A stretch of 64,000 nt of DNA, taken from Streptomyces sp. NBC_01314 (GTDB taxonomy: Bacteria; Actinomycetota; Actinomycetes; Streptomycetales; Streptomycetaceae). The translations under genes and the position numbers were made by a program. This document shows, piece after piece, positions 17,555 to 27,075 of this stretch; position 1 is the first letter of the stretch, and every line of letters begins with the position of its first letter. Location of the stretch: assembly GCF_041435215.1 (NCBI RefSeq), contig NZ_CP108394.1, positions 3,658,001-3,722,000 of the forward strand, in the 5' to 3' direction. Under the pieces are notes generated by a model that saw only the letters and a program-made list of their open reading frames with translations, was not told where the DNA came from and ran no database searches.

Positions 17555-18697
17555 ATGAGCAGTAGCCCCACCGCTGGATCGCGCCGTACCGCGCTCGATG
17601 CCCTGCATCGCTCGCTCGGTGCGACGATGACCGACTTCGCAGGCTGGGACATGCCCCTGCGCTACGGCTCCGAACGCGACGAGCACCTCGCCGTCCGCAC
17701 GAGGGCCGGCCTCTTCGACCTCTCCCACATGGGTGAGATCACCGTGTCCGGCCCGCGGGCCGCCGCACTGCTCGATCACGCGCTGGTCGGCAACATCGGC
17801 GGTGTGAAGCCCGGCCGCGCCCGCTACAGCATGATCTGCCGCGAGGACGGCGGCATCCTCGACGACCTGATCGTCTACCGCCTGGGCGAGACCGAGGCTG
17901 GATCCTCGACCTATCTGGTCGTCGCGAACGCCTCGAACGCCCAGGTGGTGCTGGACGCGCTCGTGGAGCGTTCGGCCGGGTTCGACGCCGAGGTGCGGGA
18001 CGACCGGGACGCGTACGCGCTGATCGCCGTCCAGGGCCCCGAGTCGCCCGGGATCCTGGCCGCCCTCACCGACGCCGACCTCGACGGGCTGAAGTACTAC
18101 GCGGGGCTGCCCGGCACGGTCGCCGGGGTCCCCGCGCTGATCGCGCGCACCGGGTACACCGGCGAGGACGGCTTCGAGCTGTTCGTGAGGCCGGAGCACG
18201 CCGTCGAGCTGTGGCAGGCGCTGACCGAGGCGGGCGAGGGTGTCGGCCTGGTGCCCTGCGGGCTGTCCTGCCGGGACACGCTCCGCCTGGAGGCGGGCAT
18301 GCCGCTGTACGGGCATGAACTGTCCACCGCGCTGACGCCGTTCGACGCCGGGCTCGGGCGGGTCGTGAAGTTCGAGAAGGAGGGCGACTTCGTCGGGCGT
18401 ACGGCGCTGACGGCGGCCGCCGGGCGCGCCGCCTCGGCCCCGCCGCGCGTCCTCGTCGGGCTGGTCGCCGAGGGCCGCCGGGTGCCGCGCGCCGGATATC
18501 CGGTCGTCGCCGACGGCAAGGTGATCGGCGAGGTCACCTCCGGTGCGCCCTCCCCGACGCTGGGCCGGCCGATCGCCATGGCGTACGTCGACGCCACGCA
18601 CTCCGCGCCGGGCACCGCCGGTGTGGGAGTGGACATCCGGGGCAGCCACGAGCCGTACGAGGTCGTGGCGCTGCCGTTCTACAAGCGGCAGAAGTGA
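17555..18697 (+). CDS. gcvT: Aminomethyltransferase, T protein of the glycine cleavage system
   Basis: 380 residues, normal for the family. It transfers the methylene group from aminomethyl-lipoyl GcvH to tetrahydrofolate and releases ammonia. Landmarks: FAGWDMPLRYGS near the N-terminus, FDLSHMGEI, GKARYSMI-like RARYSMICREDGGILDDL, the folate-binding RTGYTGEDGFEL, and LRLEAGMPLYGHEL. ATG 17555 with GGGAG eight bases upstream is chosen; the frame extends into the riboswitch and must not be used. First gene after the glycine riboswitch, followed by gcvH and glyA. Confidence 0.97.
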   Translation: MSSSPTAGSRRTALDALHRSLGATMTDFAGWDMPLRYGSERDEHLAVRTRAGLFDLSHMGEITVSGPRAAALLDHALVGNIGGVKPGRARYSMICREDGGILDDLIVYRLGETEAGSSTYLVVANASNAQVVLDALVERSAGFDAEVRDDRDAYALIAVQGPESPGILAALTDADLDGLKYYAGLPGTVAGVPALIARTGYTGEDGFELFVRPEHAVELWQALTEAGEGVGLVPCGLSCRDTLRLEAGMPLYGHELSTALTPFDAGLGRVVKFEKEGDFVGRTALTAAAGRAASAPPRVLVGLVAEGRRVPRAGYPVVADGKVIGEVTSGAPSPTLGRPIAMAYVDATHSAPGTAGVGVDIRGSHEPYEVVALPFYKRQK

Positions 18698-18835
18698 CAC
18701 CTTCGTAGTCGTCCGTTCAGAAGCGGCACCGGTGCGGACCCCGAGAGTGACACGGGGCACATCCGCGCTGCTCAACAGCGGTTTCAGCAGTCCCCCCTTC
18801 CTCACCACTCCCCCGCTTACAGGAGAATTCAGGCC

Positions 18836-19213
18836 ATGAGCAACCCCCAGCAGCTGCGTTACAGCAAGGAGCACGAGTGGCTGTCGGTCGCCGAGGACGG
18901 CGTCTCGACGGTCGGCATCACGGAGTTCGCGGCGAACGCGCTCGGCGATGTCGTCTTCGCCCAGCTTCCCGAGGTGGGCTCCACGGTGGCCGCGGGCGAG
19001 ACCTGCGGCGAACTGGAGTCCACGAAGTCGGTCAGTGACCTGTACTCGCCGGTCTCCGGTGAGATCACCGAGATCAACGAGGACGTCGTCAACGATCCGT
19101 CGCTGGTGAACACCGCCCCGTTCGAGGGCGGCTGGCTGTTCAAGGTACGTGTCGCGGAGGAGCCGGACGATCTGCTCTCCGCCGACGAGTACGTCGCCCA
19201 CACCGCCGGCTGA
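18836..19213 (+). CDS. gcvH: Glycine cleavage system H protein
   Basis: 125 residues. Carries the lipoyl arm that shuttles the aminomethyl group among P, T and L proteins. The lipoylation lysine is in [14 protein letters not shown], about residue 63, in a standard H-protein fold (YSKEHEWL at the start, [17 protein letters not shown] at the end). Ribosome binding site AGGAG lies before the ATG. No gcvP or lpd gene is in the window; they must be elsewhere. Confidence 0.97.
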   Translation: MSNPQQLRYSKEHEWLSVAEDGVSTVGITEFAANALGDVVFAQLPEVGSTVAAGETCGELESTKSVSDLYSPVSGEITEINEDVVNDPSLVNTAPFEGGWLFKVRVAEEPDDLLSADEYVAHTAG

Positions 19214-19231
19214 GATGACGAGGTCGTTCGC

Positions 19232-20497
19232 ATGTCGCTTCTGAACACGCCCCTGCACGAGCTGGACCCGGAGGTCGCCGCCGCCGTCGACGCCGAGCTG
19301 CACCGCCAGCAGTCCACCCTGGAAATGATCGCCTCGGAGAACTTCGCCCCCGTCGCCGTCATGGAGGCCCAGGGCACCGTCCTCACCAACAAGTACGCCG
19401 AGGGCTACCCCGGCCGCCGCTACTACGGCGGCTGCGAACACGTCGACGTCACCGAACAGATCGCCATCGACCGCCTCAAAGACCTCTTCGGCGCCGAATA
19501 CGCCAACGTCCAGCCCCACTCCGGCGCCTCCGCCAACCAGGCCGCCCTCTTCGCCCTCGCCCAGCCCGGCGACACCATCCTCGGCCTCGACCTCGCCCAC
19601 GGCGGCCACCTCACCCACGGCATGCGCCTGAACTTCTCCGGCAAACAGTTCAACGTCGTCGCCTACCACGTCGACACCACCACCGGCCTCGTCGACATGG
19701 CCGAACTGGAGCAGCTCGCCAAGGAACACCGCCCCAAGGTGATCATCGCCGGCTGGTCGGCCTACCCGCGCCAACTGGACTTCGCCGCCTTCCGCCGCAT
19801 CGCCGACGAGGTCGGCGCGTACCTGTGGGTGGACATGGCACACTTCGCCGGCCTGGTCGCCGCCGGACTGCACCCCAACCCCGTCGAACACGCCGACGTG
19901 GTCACCTCCACCACCCACAAGACCCTCGGCGGCCCCCGCGGCGGCATCATCCTCGCCAAGCAGGCATTCGCCAAGAAGCTCAACTCCTCCGTCTTCCCCG
20001 GCTTCCAGGGCGGCCCCCTGGAACACGTGATCGCCGCCAAGGCCGTCTCCTTCAAGGTCGCGGCCTCGGAGGAGTTCAAGGAGCGCCAGCAGCGCACCAT
20101 TGACGGCGCCCGCATTCTGGCCGAGCGGCTGACCGCCGCCGACGCCCGTGACGCCGGCGTCGACGTCCTGTCCGGCGGCACCGACGTCCACCTCATCCTG
20201 GTCGACCTGCGCGCGAGCGAACTCGACGGACAGCAGGCCGAGGACCGCCTCCACGAGGTCGGCATCACCGTCAACCGCAACGCCGTCCCCAACGACCCCC
20301 GCCCCCCGATGATCACCTCCGGCCTGCGCATCGGCACCCCCGCCCTCGCCACCCGCGGCTTCACCGCCGAGGACTTCACCGAGGTCGCCGACGTCATCGC
20401 CGAAGCCCTCAAACCGTCCTACGACACCGAAGCCCTCAAAACCCGGGTCAAGGCACTGGCCGACAAGCACCCGCTCTACCCCGGGTTGGGGAAGTAA
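19232..20497 (+). CDS. glyA: Serine hydroxymethyltransferase
   Basis: 421 residues. PLP enzyme that interconverts serine and glycine with tetrahydrofolate. The PLP lysine is Lys230 in [31 protein letters not shown] and [17 protein letters not shown] segments are also clear. It starts 18 bases after gcvH with GAGG upstream and probably belongs to the same riboswitch-controlled transcript, making serine from the methylene-THF and glycine handled by the cleavage system. Confidence 0.97.
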   Translation: MSLLNTPLHELDPEVAAAVDAELHRQQSTLEMIASENFAPVAVMEAQGTVLTNKYAEGYPGRRYYGGCEHVDVTEQIAIDRLKDLFGAEYANVQPHSGASANQAALFALAQPGDTILGLDLAHGGHLTHGMRLNFSGKQFNVVAYHVDTTTGLVDMAELEQLAKEHRPKVIIAGWSAYPRQLDFAAFRRIADEVGAYLWVDMAHFAGLVAAGLHPNPVEHADVVTSTTHKTLGGPRGGIILAKQAFAKKLNSSVFPGFQGGPLEHVIAAKAVSFKVAASEEFKERQQRTIDGARILAERLTAADARDAGVDVLSGGTDVHLILVDLRASELDGQQAEDRLHEVGITVNRNAVPNDPRPPMITSGLRIGTPALATRGFTAEDFTEVADVIAEALKPSYDTEALKTRVKALADKHPLYPGLGK

Positions 20498-20531
20498 CCC
20501 GGGCTTCATCGGTCCGTAGTCCCGCTTTTCC

Positions 20532-20569
20532 GGGGCACCGCGCACACTGGGGGGTGCGCGCGGTGCCCC
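20532..20569 (+). terminator. Terminator between glyA and sdaA
   Basis: GGGGCACCGCGC (20532-20543) pairs perfectly with 20558-20569 around 14 bases. It sits 35 bases after the glyA stop and implies that sdaA is transcribed partly or wholly separately. Confidence 0.65.
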
Positions 20570-20607
20570 ACTCCCCGCACCACCCTCCCCCGTTCTGAGG
20601 AGTCACC

Positions 20608-21975
20608 GTGGCCATCTCGGTCTTCGACCTGTTCTCGATCGGCATCGGCCCATCCAGCTCCCACACGGTCGGCCCGATGCGCGCCGCCCGCATCTTCGCC
20701 CGGCGGCTGCGCAACGAGGAGCTGCTCGCGGGCGTGGCCTCGGTACGCGTCGAGCTGTACGGCTCGCTCGGCGCCACCGGCCACGGCCACGGCACCCCCA
20801 AGGCCGTACTCCTGGGCCTGGAAGGCGCCTCACCGCGCACGGTCGACGTCGAGTCGGCCGACGAGCGGGTGGAGGCGATCAAGGGGTCGGGCCGTCTCCG
20901 CCTCCTGGACGACCACGAGATCCCCTTCTCCTTCGACAAGGACCTGGTCCTGCACCGCCGCAAGACGCTGCCGTACCACGCCAACGGCATGACGATCTGG
21001 GCGTTCGACGCGGCGGGCACGGAGCTGTTGTCGAAGACGTACTACTCCGTCGGCGGCGGGTTCGTCGTCGACGAGGAAGCGGTCGGCGCGGACCGCATCA
21101 AACTCGACGACACGCCCCTCAAGTACCCCTTCCGTTCGGGCGACGAGCTGCTCCGCGTGGCGAAGGAGACGGGCCTGTCGATCTCCGCGCTGATGCTGGA
21201 GAACGAGCGGGCCTGGCGCGGCGAGGACGAGATCCGCTCCGGGCTCCTCGACATCTGGCGCGTGATGCAGACCTGTGTCTCACGCGGTATGTCCCGCGAG
21301 GGCATCCTGCCCGGCGGACTGAAGGTCCGTCGCCGCGCGGCCATGTCGGCCCGTCAACTCCGTGCGGAGGGCGACGCGTTGGCCCACTCCATGGAGTGGA
21401 TCACGCTCTACGCGATGGCGGTGAACGAGGAGAACGCGGCCGGCGGCCGGGTCGTCACGGCCCCCACCAACGGCGCGGCCGGCATCATCCCCGCCGTCCT
21501 GCACTACTACATCAACTTCGTGCCGGGCGCCGACGAGGACGGAGTCGTACGGTTCATGCTCGCCGCCGGCGCCATCGGCATGCTCTTCAAGGAGAACGCC
21601 TCCATCTCCGGCGCCGAGGTCGGCTGCCAGGGCGAGGTCGGCTCCGCCTGCTCCATGGCCGCCGGAGCCCTCGCCGAAGTCCTCGGCGGCTCCCCCGAAC
21701 AGGTCGAGAACGCCGCCGAGATCGGCATGGAACACAACCTCGGCCTCACCTGCGACCCCGTCGGCGGCCTCGTCCAGATCCCCTGCATCGAACGCAACGG
21801 CATGGCCGCGGTCAAGGCCGTCACGGCGGCCAGGATGGCCATGCGCGGCGACGGCACGCACAAGGTGTCCCTCGACAAGGTCATCAAGACCATGAAGGAG
21901 ACCGGCGCGGACATGAGCGTCAAGTACAAGGAGACCGCGCGGGGCGGGCTCGCGGTGAACATCATCGAGTGCTAG
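20608..21975 (+). CDS. sdaA: L-serine ammonia-lyase (single-chain, iron-sulfur type)
   Basis: 455 residues, with the beta and alpha domains fused in one chain. It deaminates serine to pyruvate and ammonia using a 4Fe-4S cluster. Visible signatures: [21 protein letters not shown] at the N-terminus, [12 protein letters not shown], and cysteines in [15 protein letters not shown] and [18 protein letters not shown] that are likely cluster ligands. GTG 20608 has GAGGAG close upstream. With gcvT/H and glyA it completes a route from glycine through serine to pyruvate. Confidence 0.96.
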   Translation: MAISVFDLFSIGIGPSSSHTVGPMRAARIFARRLRNEELLAGVASVRVELYGSLGATGHGHGTPKAVLLGLEGASPRTVDVESADERVEAIKGSGRLRLLDDHEIPFSFDKDLVLHRRKTLPYHANGMTIWAFDAAGTELLSKTYYSVGGGFVVDEEAVGADRIKLDDTPLKYPFRSGDELLRVAKETGLSISALMLENERAWRGEDEIRSGLLDIWRVMQTCVSRGMSREGILPGGLKVRRRAAMSARQLRAEGDALAHSMEWITLYAMAVNEENAAGGRVVTAPTNGAAGIIPAVLHYYINFVPGADEDGVVRFMLAAGAIGMLFKENASISGAEVGCQGEVGSACSMAAGALAEVLGGSPEQVENAAEIGMEHNLGLTCDPVGGLVQIPCIERNGMAAVKAVTAARMAMRGDGTHKVSLDKVIKTMKETGADMSVKYKETARGGLAVNIIEC

Positions 21976-21982
21976 GGAAATC

Positions 21983-22025
21983 GGCCCTGACCAGTGCGTT
22001 CGCAACTTTCGGCGCTGTCAGGGCC
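21983..22025 (+). terminator. Possible terminator downstream of sdaA
   Basis: GGCCCTGAC (21983-21991) pairs with GTCAGGGCC (22017-22025) around 25 bases, starting eight bases after the sdaA stop. The rest of the 190-base gap to the DoxX gene shows no gene. Confidence 0.45.
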
Positions 22026-22167
22026 TTCCCCGTCCAGGCGACGGAAAGTCCCATCTGGCGGTGGCAGGAAGGGCCTGACCGGCACCGGCTCCCCCTGGTT
22101 CAACCGTCCGTCCGTGCGGGCGCAAGCAGGAAGCAAGGTGGAACCGCGCCCCGTGGGGAAGGCGGTG

Positions 22168-22620
22168 TCACGCGGACGGCTCGGTGACGTGGTGGGAGCC
22201 GGGGCGGGTGTCGGCTTTGCGGGTGGTCAGGCCCGTCAGGGACATGGCGCCGGGGCCGGTGAAGACCAGGAGGAGGAAGCCCCAGCAGAAGAGGACGGGG
22301 GCGAGGCCGCCGTTCTGGAGGGGGAAGAGACCGTCCTTCTGGTGTTCCGTGAAGTAGGCGAAGGCCATGATGCCCGAGCTGAGGAACGCGGCACCACGGG
22401 TCGCCAGGCCGAGGAGGACCAGGACGCCGCAGACCAGCTCGACGACTCCGGCGTACCAGAAGGGCCAGTCACCGACCGGGCTCGCCTTGCGGTCCAGGAT
22501 GCCGAAGACCGTGGCCGCGCCCTCGCTGGCGAACAACAGGCCCAGGACGATGCGGAACAGGCCCAGGACGACGGGTTGGCGCGTCGTGAGCCAGTCGTTC
22601 AGGCGCGGGGTGTCGCTCAT
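22168..22620 (-). CDS. DoxX family membrane protein
   Basis: 150 residues with four predicted membrane helices. The DoxX pattern is visible: RIVLGLLFASEGAATVFG, PFWYAGVVELVCGVLVLLGLATRGAAFLSSGIMAFAYF, and a C-terminal WGFLLLVFTGPGAMSL. DoxX-like proteins are small quinone-associated or redox membrane proteins, generally uncharacterised. ATG 22620 is chosen because GAGGAG lies about five bases upstream. Confidence 0.85.
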   Translation of the reverse strand: MSDTPRLNDWLTTRQPVVLGLFRIVLGLLFASEGAATVFGILDRKASPVGDWPFWYAGVVELVCGVLVLLGLATRGAAFLSSGIMAFAYFTEHQKDGLFPLQNGGLAPVLFCWGFLLLVFTGPGAMSLTGLTTRKADTRPGSHHVTEPSA

Positions 22621-22719
22621 CGGTACTCCTCGGATGTGTCGGCTACGCGTGGGTGCTCCCGGTTTTTCCTTACCCATGCGCCCGGCCTCCGGTTCAGGGA
22701 ATCCGTCGCCGACTTCGGG

Positions 22720-22739
22720 GCGGCCACGGACGTGGCCGC
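22720..22739 (-). terminator. Short GC hairpin downstream of the large LuxR regulator
   Basis: GCGGCCACG (22720-22728) pairs with CGTGGCCGC (22731-22739) with almost no loop, 23 bases past the stop at 22762. Possible terminator or protein-binding palindrome. Confidence 0.4.
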
Positions 22740-22761
22740 GGTTGTGTCACGTCAGTACCGG

Positions 22762-25700
22762 TCAGGGCCGGTCAGGTGCTCTCCCCGGGTTCGCGAGGGC
22801 CGCGCCGAGTTCGGCCCTGCGGCGGATGCCGAGCTTGCGGTAGGTGCTGGTCAGGTGGGTCTCGACGGTGCGGCGGGCGAGGTGGAGGAGTTGGGCTATC
22901 TCGGTGTTCGTGCGGCTCTGCGCGGCGAGTTCGGCGATGCGGCGCTCGCCCGCGGTGAGGGCGGAGGGGCCGGTCAGGGCCGCCGTCGTGCGGCGGGCGC
23001 CGCCCTCGCGCAGGGCCTCCTCCGCGAGCGCGCGCAGGCGGAGCGCGCCCAGGCGTTCGGCGCGTTCGGCGGCCTCCCGGAAGGCGTCACGGGCCCGCGC
23101 CCGCTCCCCGGAGGAGGCGAGCCCCCGTCCCTGCGCCACGAGGGCCGCTATCAGCTCCGTCTCCACCGGCTCCCCACCCGGCATACCGTCCGACGCCCCC
23201 ACCGGCACCCCTTGTGACACCCCTTGCGACACGCCGTCCGGCATCCCGGCCGTGCCTCCGTCCGGCGCCTCGACGGCTGCCCAGCCTCCGATCGACGGCA
23301 CCGCGGACGATCCGCCCACCGCCCAGCCGCCCACGGCCCGTGCGGAGGCTCCGCCCGGTGCCCAGCCGTGCACGGCCGTCGCCGTCACCCGTGTTCCGCC
23401 CTGGTTCCAGCCCCCCTTTGCCGCCGCGGGCCCCCTGGCCGACAGCCGGCCGCCGGCCCCCGAAGCGGCGCTTCCCAGCGCCACGACCTCGGCGCCGGTC
23501 GCCTCCGCGGCCACCTCCGCTGCCTCCTCCGGCGCCTCGACGGCTCCCTGGCGCAGCATCCGTACCGCCCGGTTCCCCAGCTCCAGGCCCCGGCGCCCGC
23601 CCGTCGCCGTGCCGAGGGCGGAGAGGGCGCGGCCCAGCACGCGGGGGGTGTTCCAGACGGTGGCGAGGCGCAGTTCGTGTTCGGCGAGGGCCAGAGCCTC
23701 GTGGGGGCGGCCGAGGGCGAGGTGGCATGCGGCGGCGGCGGTGCGCCAGGGGGTGACGACGGGGCTGTCGACGTCCCGTGCGGACTGGCGGCGGCCGCAC
23801 TCCTGGAAGTCGTCGAGTGCGGCCTCCGGGTCGCCGGTGGCGGCGTGGAGGAGGCCCCGGGCGTAGAGGAAGCGGTTCAACTCCCAGGAGTCGTGGGCCC
23901 GTCCGAGGTCGAAGGCGTCGGCGAGCCGGGCGGCTTCGTCCGTACGGCCGGTCTCCACGAGGGCGATGACCGCGTGGGCCAGCGCGTTGGCGGACTCGGG
24001 ACGGCCGGCGACCGCGCGCGCGACCTCGGGGTCGGCGAGGACCTCCTCGTGGGCTCCCCGTGCGGCGGCGATGTCGATGCGGACGTTGAGGAGGGCCAGA
24101 TGCATGGGGTGGAGGAGGGAGGTGCGCTGGCCGCTGAGGCCTCGGTGGACGAGGCGTTCGGCCTCGTCGAGCCGGTCGGCCCACTGGGCGACGGCGGCGG
24201 CGGTGCCCAGCAGGAAGACCTCGGACAGCGGGTCGGCCGGCTGGGAGAGGAGGGCCCGGACGCGGTGCATCGCCGCAGCCGCCGAGGTCAGACCGGCGGT
24301 GGCCTCGTAGCGCACGAGGAGCGCCTGCCCGGCGGTGCCGACCAGGTGGGACGAGCGTTCGGCGGTCTCGCGCAGCCAGCGGTACACCTCCTGCCGTACG
24401 CCCCGGTCGTGGTCGGAGAGCAGCGCGGAGGCGGTCTGGACGGTACGGATCAGGTCCGGGTGGCCCGTCAGGTGCTCGTCGCGCAGCCCGCGCAGCACGT
24501 CGACGGCGGCGCGGGCCTCGCCCCGGCGGGCCAGGGCCGTGCCGAGGGCGACCGCCGCGTGGACGCGTTCCCGGGGCGGGCCGCCGGGCAGACGCATCGC
24601 CTCGGCGAGCCGGGGGATGCCGGCGGTGGAGCGCACGGTGGCGTACTCCAGGGATCCCAGTTCGGTGAGGACCATGGTGCGGCGGGCCGCCGGCATCGGT
24701 TCGTCGAGGGCGCGGCGGAGGTAGGCGAGGGCTTCGTCGCTGCGGTCGCTGCGGTCGTCGCGGACGGCGAGGTCGGCGGCGTCGAGCAGGGCGCCGGTCG
24801 CCCAGGCCTCGCCGACGGGGCCGGAGCGCAGCAGTTGTCCCGCGACGGCCTCGGCGTGGTCGCCGCGGTGCAGCATCGCCTCGGCCGCCCGGCGGTGGGC
24901 GGCCTGCCGGTCGGCGCCCGCCCAGCCGCCGAGCACGGCGTCCCGCAGCAGGGGGTGGGCGTAGCGGGGCCGTCCTTCGGGGCCGGGGCGCAGCAGGCCG
25001 AGGCGGGTCATCGCGGTGAGCCAGCCGGGTACGCGGGCGGGGTCGGCGCCGGCCGTCCGGGCGAGCAGGTCGGCGTCGGCCGGTACGGGGGTGTCCCCGT
25101 CGTCCAGCGCGGCGAGCGCGCGGGCGACGTCGGTGGTCGTCGGTCCGGCGCTGTCCAGCCACCAGGACACCGCGGCGGAGTAGCTGCCCGGATAGAGCGC
25201 GGCACAGGTGTCCGGAAGGGCAGCCGGGAAGGCCTCGGGGTCGGCGTCGCGGAGGTCGGACAGCAGGGCGTGCAGCAGAAGGGGGCTGCTCGCGCCCGCC
25301 CGTAAGCAGGCGTCGACCCAGTCCGGCGGGGCGCCGGCGTGGACGGAACGGACCAGCCGCGCCCCGGCGTCCGGGCTCAGCGGGGCCAGGGTGCGGCTGT
25401 GCACGAGGGCGGGGGAGAGAGCGTGCGCGAGCCCGTGCGCCGGGGGGTCGATGTCGTACTGGCTGCGCTCGGTGACCACCAGGAGCACCGGCAGGCGGTC
25501 GATGCGGCGGACGGCCTCGACGAGCCAGCGGCGGGACGGGGCGTCGGCGAAGTGCGCGTCGTCCACGGCGACGAACAGCGGGGACTCGGCCGCGTAGGAA
25601 CGCAGCAACCGCCACAGGCGTGCGGGCCTGCCCCGGTGCGGCTGGGTGCCCGGCGGGTCCGGCGCCTCGCCGACGGCCTGGTCGAACTCCGGTCCGTGGG

Positions 25701-25944
25701 CCAGGAGTTGGAAGACGGTGTCGAACGGTACGGAGCGGTGCTCGGGGGAGCAGCGGGCCCGCAGGACACGCATGCCGTTGGCCGCCGCGTGGTCGGCGGC
25801 GGCCTCCAGGAGCGCGGTACGACCGGTGCCGGTGGCGCCCCGGAGCAGCACCAGACGGCCGGAGCCGGTCCGGGCACGGGCGGCCTCGGCGGCCAGCAGC
25901 TCCAGGGGCTCACGGCGTTCGAGAAGCGGTTCCGGCCCGCGCAT
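22762..25944 (-). CDS. Large ATP-binding LuxR-type transcriptional regulator (LAL family)
   Basis: 1060 residues. The N-terminal AAA module has a Walker A variant GATGTGRT (36-43) and Walker B-like PLFVAVDDAHFAD. A long middle part is made of helical TPR-like repeats. A Gly/Ala-rich spacer precedes the C-terminal LuxR helix-turn-helix: LTAGERRIAELAAQSRTNTEIAQLLHLARRTVETHLT (split over about 990-1030). The spacer contains degenerate repeats (GVSQGVSQGV, GGWAVGG). ATG 25944 follows AGGAG by six bases; the further upstream frame encodes a His-rich repeat from the promoter region and is rejected. Divergent from a second LuxR gene next to the CIS cluster, so a role in its control is plausible. Confidence 0.9.
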   Translation of the reverse strand: MRGPEPLLERREPLELLAAEAARARTGSGRLVLLRGATGTGRTALLEAAADHAAANGMRVLRARCSPEHRSVPFDTVFQLLAHGPEFDQAVGEAPDPPGTQPHRGRPARLWRLLRSYAAESPLFVAVDDAHFADAPSRRWLVEAVRRIDRLPVLLVVTERSQYDIDPPAHGLAHALSPALVHSRTLAPLSPDAGARLVRSVHAGAPPDWVDACLRAGASSPLLLHALLSDLRDADPEAFPAALPDTCAALYPGSYSAAVSWWLDSAGPTTTDVARALAALDDGDTPVPADADLLARTAGADPARVPGWLTAMTRLGLLRPGPEGRPRYAHPLLRDAVLGGWAGADRQAAHRRAAEAMLHRGDHAEAVAGQLLRSGPVGEAWATGALLDAADLAVRDDRSDRSDEALAYLRRALDEPMPAARRTMVLTELGSLEYATVRSTAGIPRLAEAMRLPGGPPRERVHAAVALGTALARRGEARAAVDVLRGLRDEHLTGHPDLIRTVQTASALLSDHDRGVRQEVYRWLRETAERSSHLVGTAGQALLVRYEATAGLTSAAAAMHRVRALLSQPADPLSEVFLLGTAAAVAQWADRLDEAERLVHRGLSGQRTSLLHPMHLALLNVRIDIAAARGAHEEVLADPEVARAVAGRPESANALAHAVIALVETGRTDEAARLADAFDLGRAHDSWELNRFLYARGLLHAATGDPEAALDDFQECGRRQSARDVDSPVVTPWRTAAAACHLALGRPHEALALAEHELRLATVWNTPRVLGRALSALGTATGGRRGLELGNRAVRMLRQGAVEAPEEAAEVAAEATGAEVVALGSAASGAGGRLSARGPAAAKGGWNQGGTRVTATAVHGWAPGGASARAVGGWAVGGSSAVPSIGGWAAVEAPDGGTAGMPDGVSQGVSQGVPVGASDGMPGGEPVETELIAALVAQGRGLASSGERARARDAFREAAERAERLGALRLRALAEEALREGGARRTTAALTGPSALTAGERRIAELAAQSRTNTEIAQLLHLARRTVETHLTSTYRKLGIRRRAELGAALANPGRAPDRP

Positions 25945-26228
25945 CGCTGTCTCCTGTCGTGGACTTCGTGGACTGTCGTTCTCCGCTTCCGAGGACGGGG
26001 CACGGGCCCTCCGGGTGCACTGTTCGCGGACGGTCGGCGGAAAAGTGCCGTAGCCGGTCCCGCGGCCGGTCCCGTGGTGAAGCTCGTGGCGCATCTCGTG
26101 ATGTATCTCGTGGTGCATCTCGTGGTCCTCCACGATTGCGCAGCGCACACGACACACAGAAGGGTGAATCGAGCCCATCGGCCACTCCCCTCACCGGAGC
26201 GGCGACTTCGTGCACACGGGAGAAACGG
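25945..26228. promoter_or_regulatory. Divergent promoter region between the two LuxR-type regulators
   Basis: 284 bases between opposite starts. Contains the 12-base tandem repeats listed at 26074. No operator of a known regulator is recognised. Confidence 0.5.
26074..26126. repeat. 12-base tandem repeats in the divergent LuxR promoter region
   Basis: Four and a half consecutive degenerate units of GTGGTGCATCTC: 26074-26085, 26086-26097, 26098-26109, 26110-26121 and a partial unit. The 12-base period is close to one helical turn, so a protein could bind every unit on one face of the DNA. Confidence 0.7.
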
Positions 26229-26942
26229 TTGCGCAGCACATTCCGGACCGCGGAGACGGCGGCGGCCACGGCGGTAGCCACGGCCAGGGCCACCGTCACG
26301 GCGGAGCACCAGGAGCCCCGGCGCCGTATCCCCGTCGTGGTCCACACTCTCGACCCGCTCTCCCGCGCCGGAGTGCTCAGCCAACTGCGCGGGCACCCGG
26401 TGATCGACGTGGTGGACGACGCCGTGGCACGGCCGGGCAGCGTGGCCGTGCTGGTCGGGGAGACGCCGGACGAGCCGCTGCTGTCCGCGCTGCGCCGGAT
26501 GGTGCGCAGCGAGGGGGCGCGGGCCGTCCTGGTGGTGAGCCTGATCCGGGAGACCGAACTGCTCGACGTCATCGAGTGCGGGGTCGGGGCCATCGTCTGG
26601 CGCCACGAGGCCACCGCGCACCGGCTGTCGCAGGCCGTGCTCGCGGCCTCGCGCGGGGACGGCGACCTGCCCGCCGATCTGCTCGGCCGGCTGATCAACC
26701 AGGTGGGAACGTTGCAGCGTTCCGTGGCCGGCCGCACCGGGGCGCCGCTGTCCGGCCTGGTGCCGCGTGAGATCGACGTCCTCCGGCTCGTCGCCGAGGG
26801 GATGGACACCGGTGAGATCGCGAGCAAGCTCTCCTACTCCGAACGCACCGTCAAGAACGTGATGCACGGGCTCACCACCCGACTGCATCTCCGCAACCGG
26901 GCGCACGCGGTGGCCTATGCCCTCCGGGAAGGCTACATCTGA
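26229..26942 (+). CDS. LuxR-type regulator with a degenerate receiver domain
   Basis: 237 residues. The N-terminal part (about 37-150) has the alternating strand-helix pattern of a response regulator, but the usual phospho-acceptor Asp is not found: the expected strand reads SVAVLVGETPDE. The conserved Lys is also missing. The C-terminal HTH is clear (LVPREIDVLRLVAEGMDTGEIASKLSYSERTVKNVM over about 175-210). Start: TTG 26229 has GGGAG six bases upstream and is the only candidate with a good ribosome binding site. Lies just before the CIS genes on the same strand; probably acts without phosphorylation. Confidence 0.82.
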   Translation: MRSTFRTAETAAATAVATARATVTAEHQEPRRRIPVVVHTLDPLSRAGVLSQLRGHPVIDVVDDAVARPGSVAVLVGETPDEPLLSALRRMVRSEGARAVLVVSLIRETELLDVIECGVGAIVWRHEATAHRLSQAVLAASRGDGDLPADLLGRLINQVGTLQRSVAGRTGAPLSGLVPREIDVLRLVAEGMDTGEIASKLSYSERTVKNVMHGLTTRLHLRNRAHAVAYALREGYI

Positions 26943-26948
26943 TCGAAC

Positions 26949-26988
26949 GGGCAGACCCAACAGGCCTCTTGGGCACCACATTCTGCCC
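26949..26988 (+). terminator. Hairpin between the LuxR regulator and the CIS genes
   Basis: Outer stem GGGCAGA (26949-26955) with TCTGCCC (26982-26988) encloses a CCCAA/TTGGG inner stem. It begins six bases after the regulator's stop, suggesting at least partial termination before the CIS operon. Confidence 0.55.
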
Positions 26989-27075
26989 GCCGCACGTCCC
27001 CGGCACCTCTGGGAACGCGGCGCCGACGCCGGGCAGGATCGGCGGACAGGCACACGACACAGCAGGAGCACGACC

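Noticed and set aside
17375..20545. A 1056-codon reverse-strand frame across gcvT, gcvH and glyA
   Set aside because: Antisense shadow of three clear enzymes and the riboswitch; composition is Gly/Val/Asp-rich without any domain.
25945..26178. His-rich N-terminal extension of the LAL regulator
   Set aside because: It is generated by the 12-base promoter repeats; a good ribosome binding site sits before ATG 25944.
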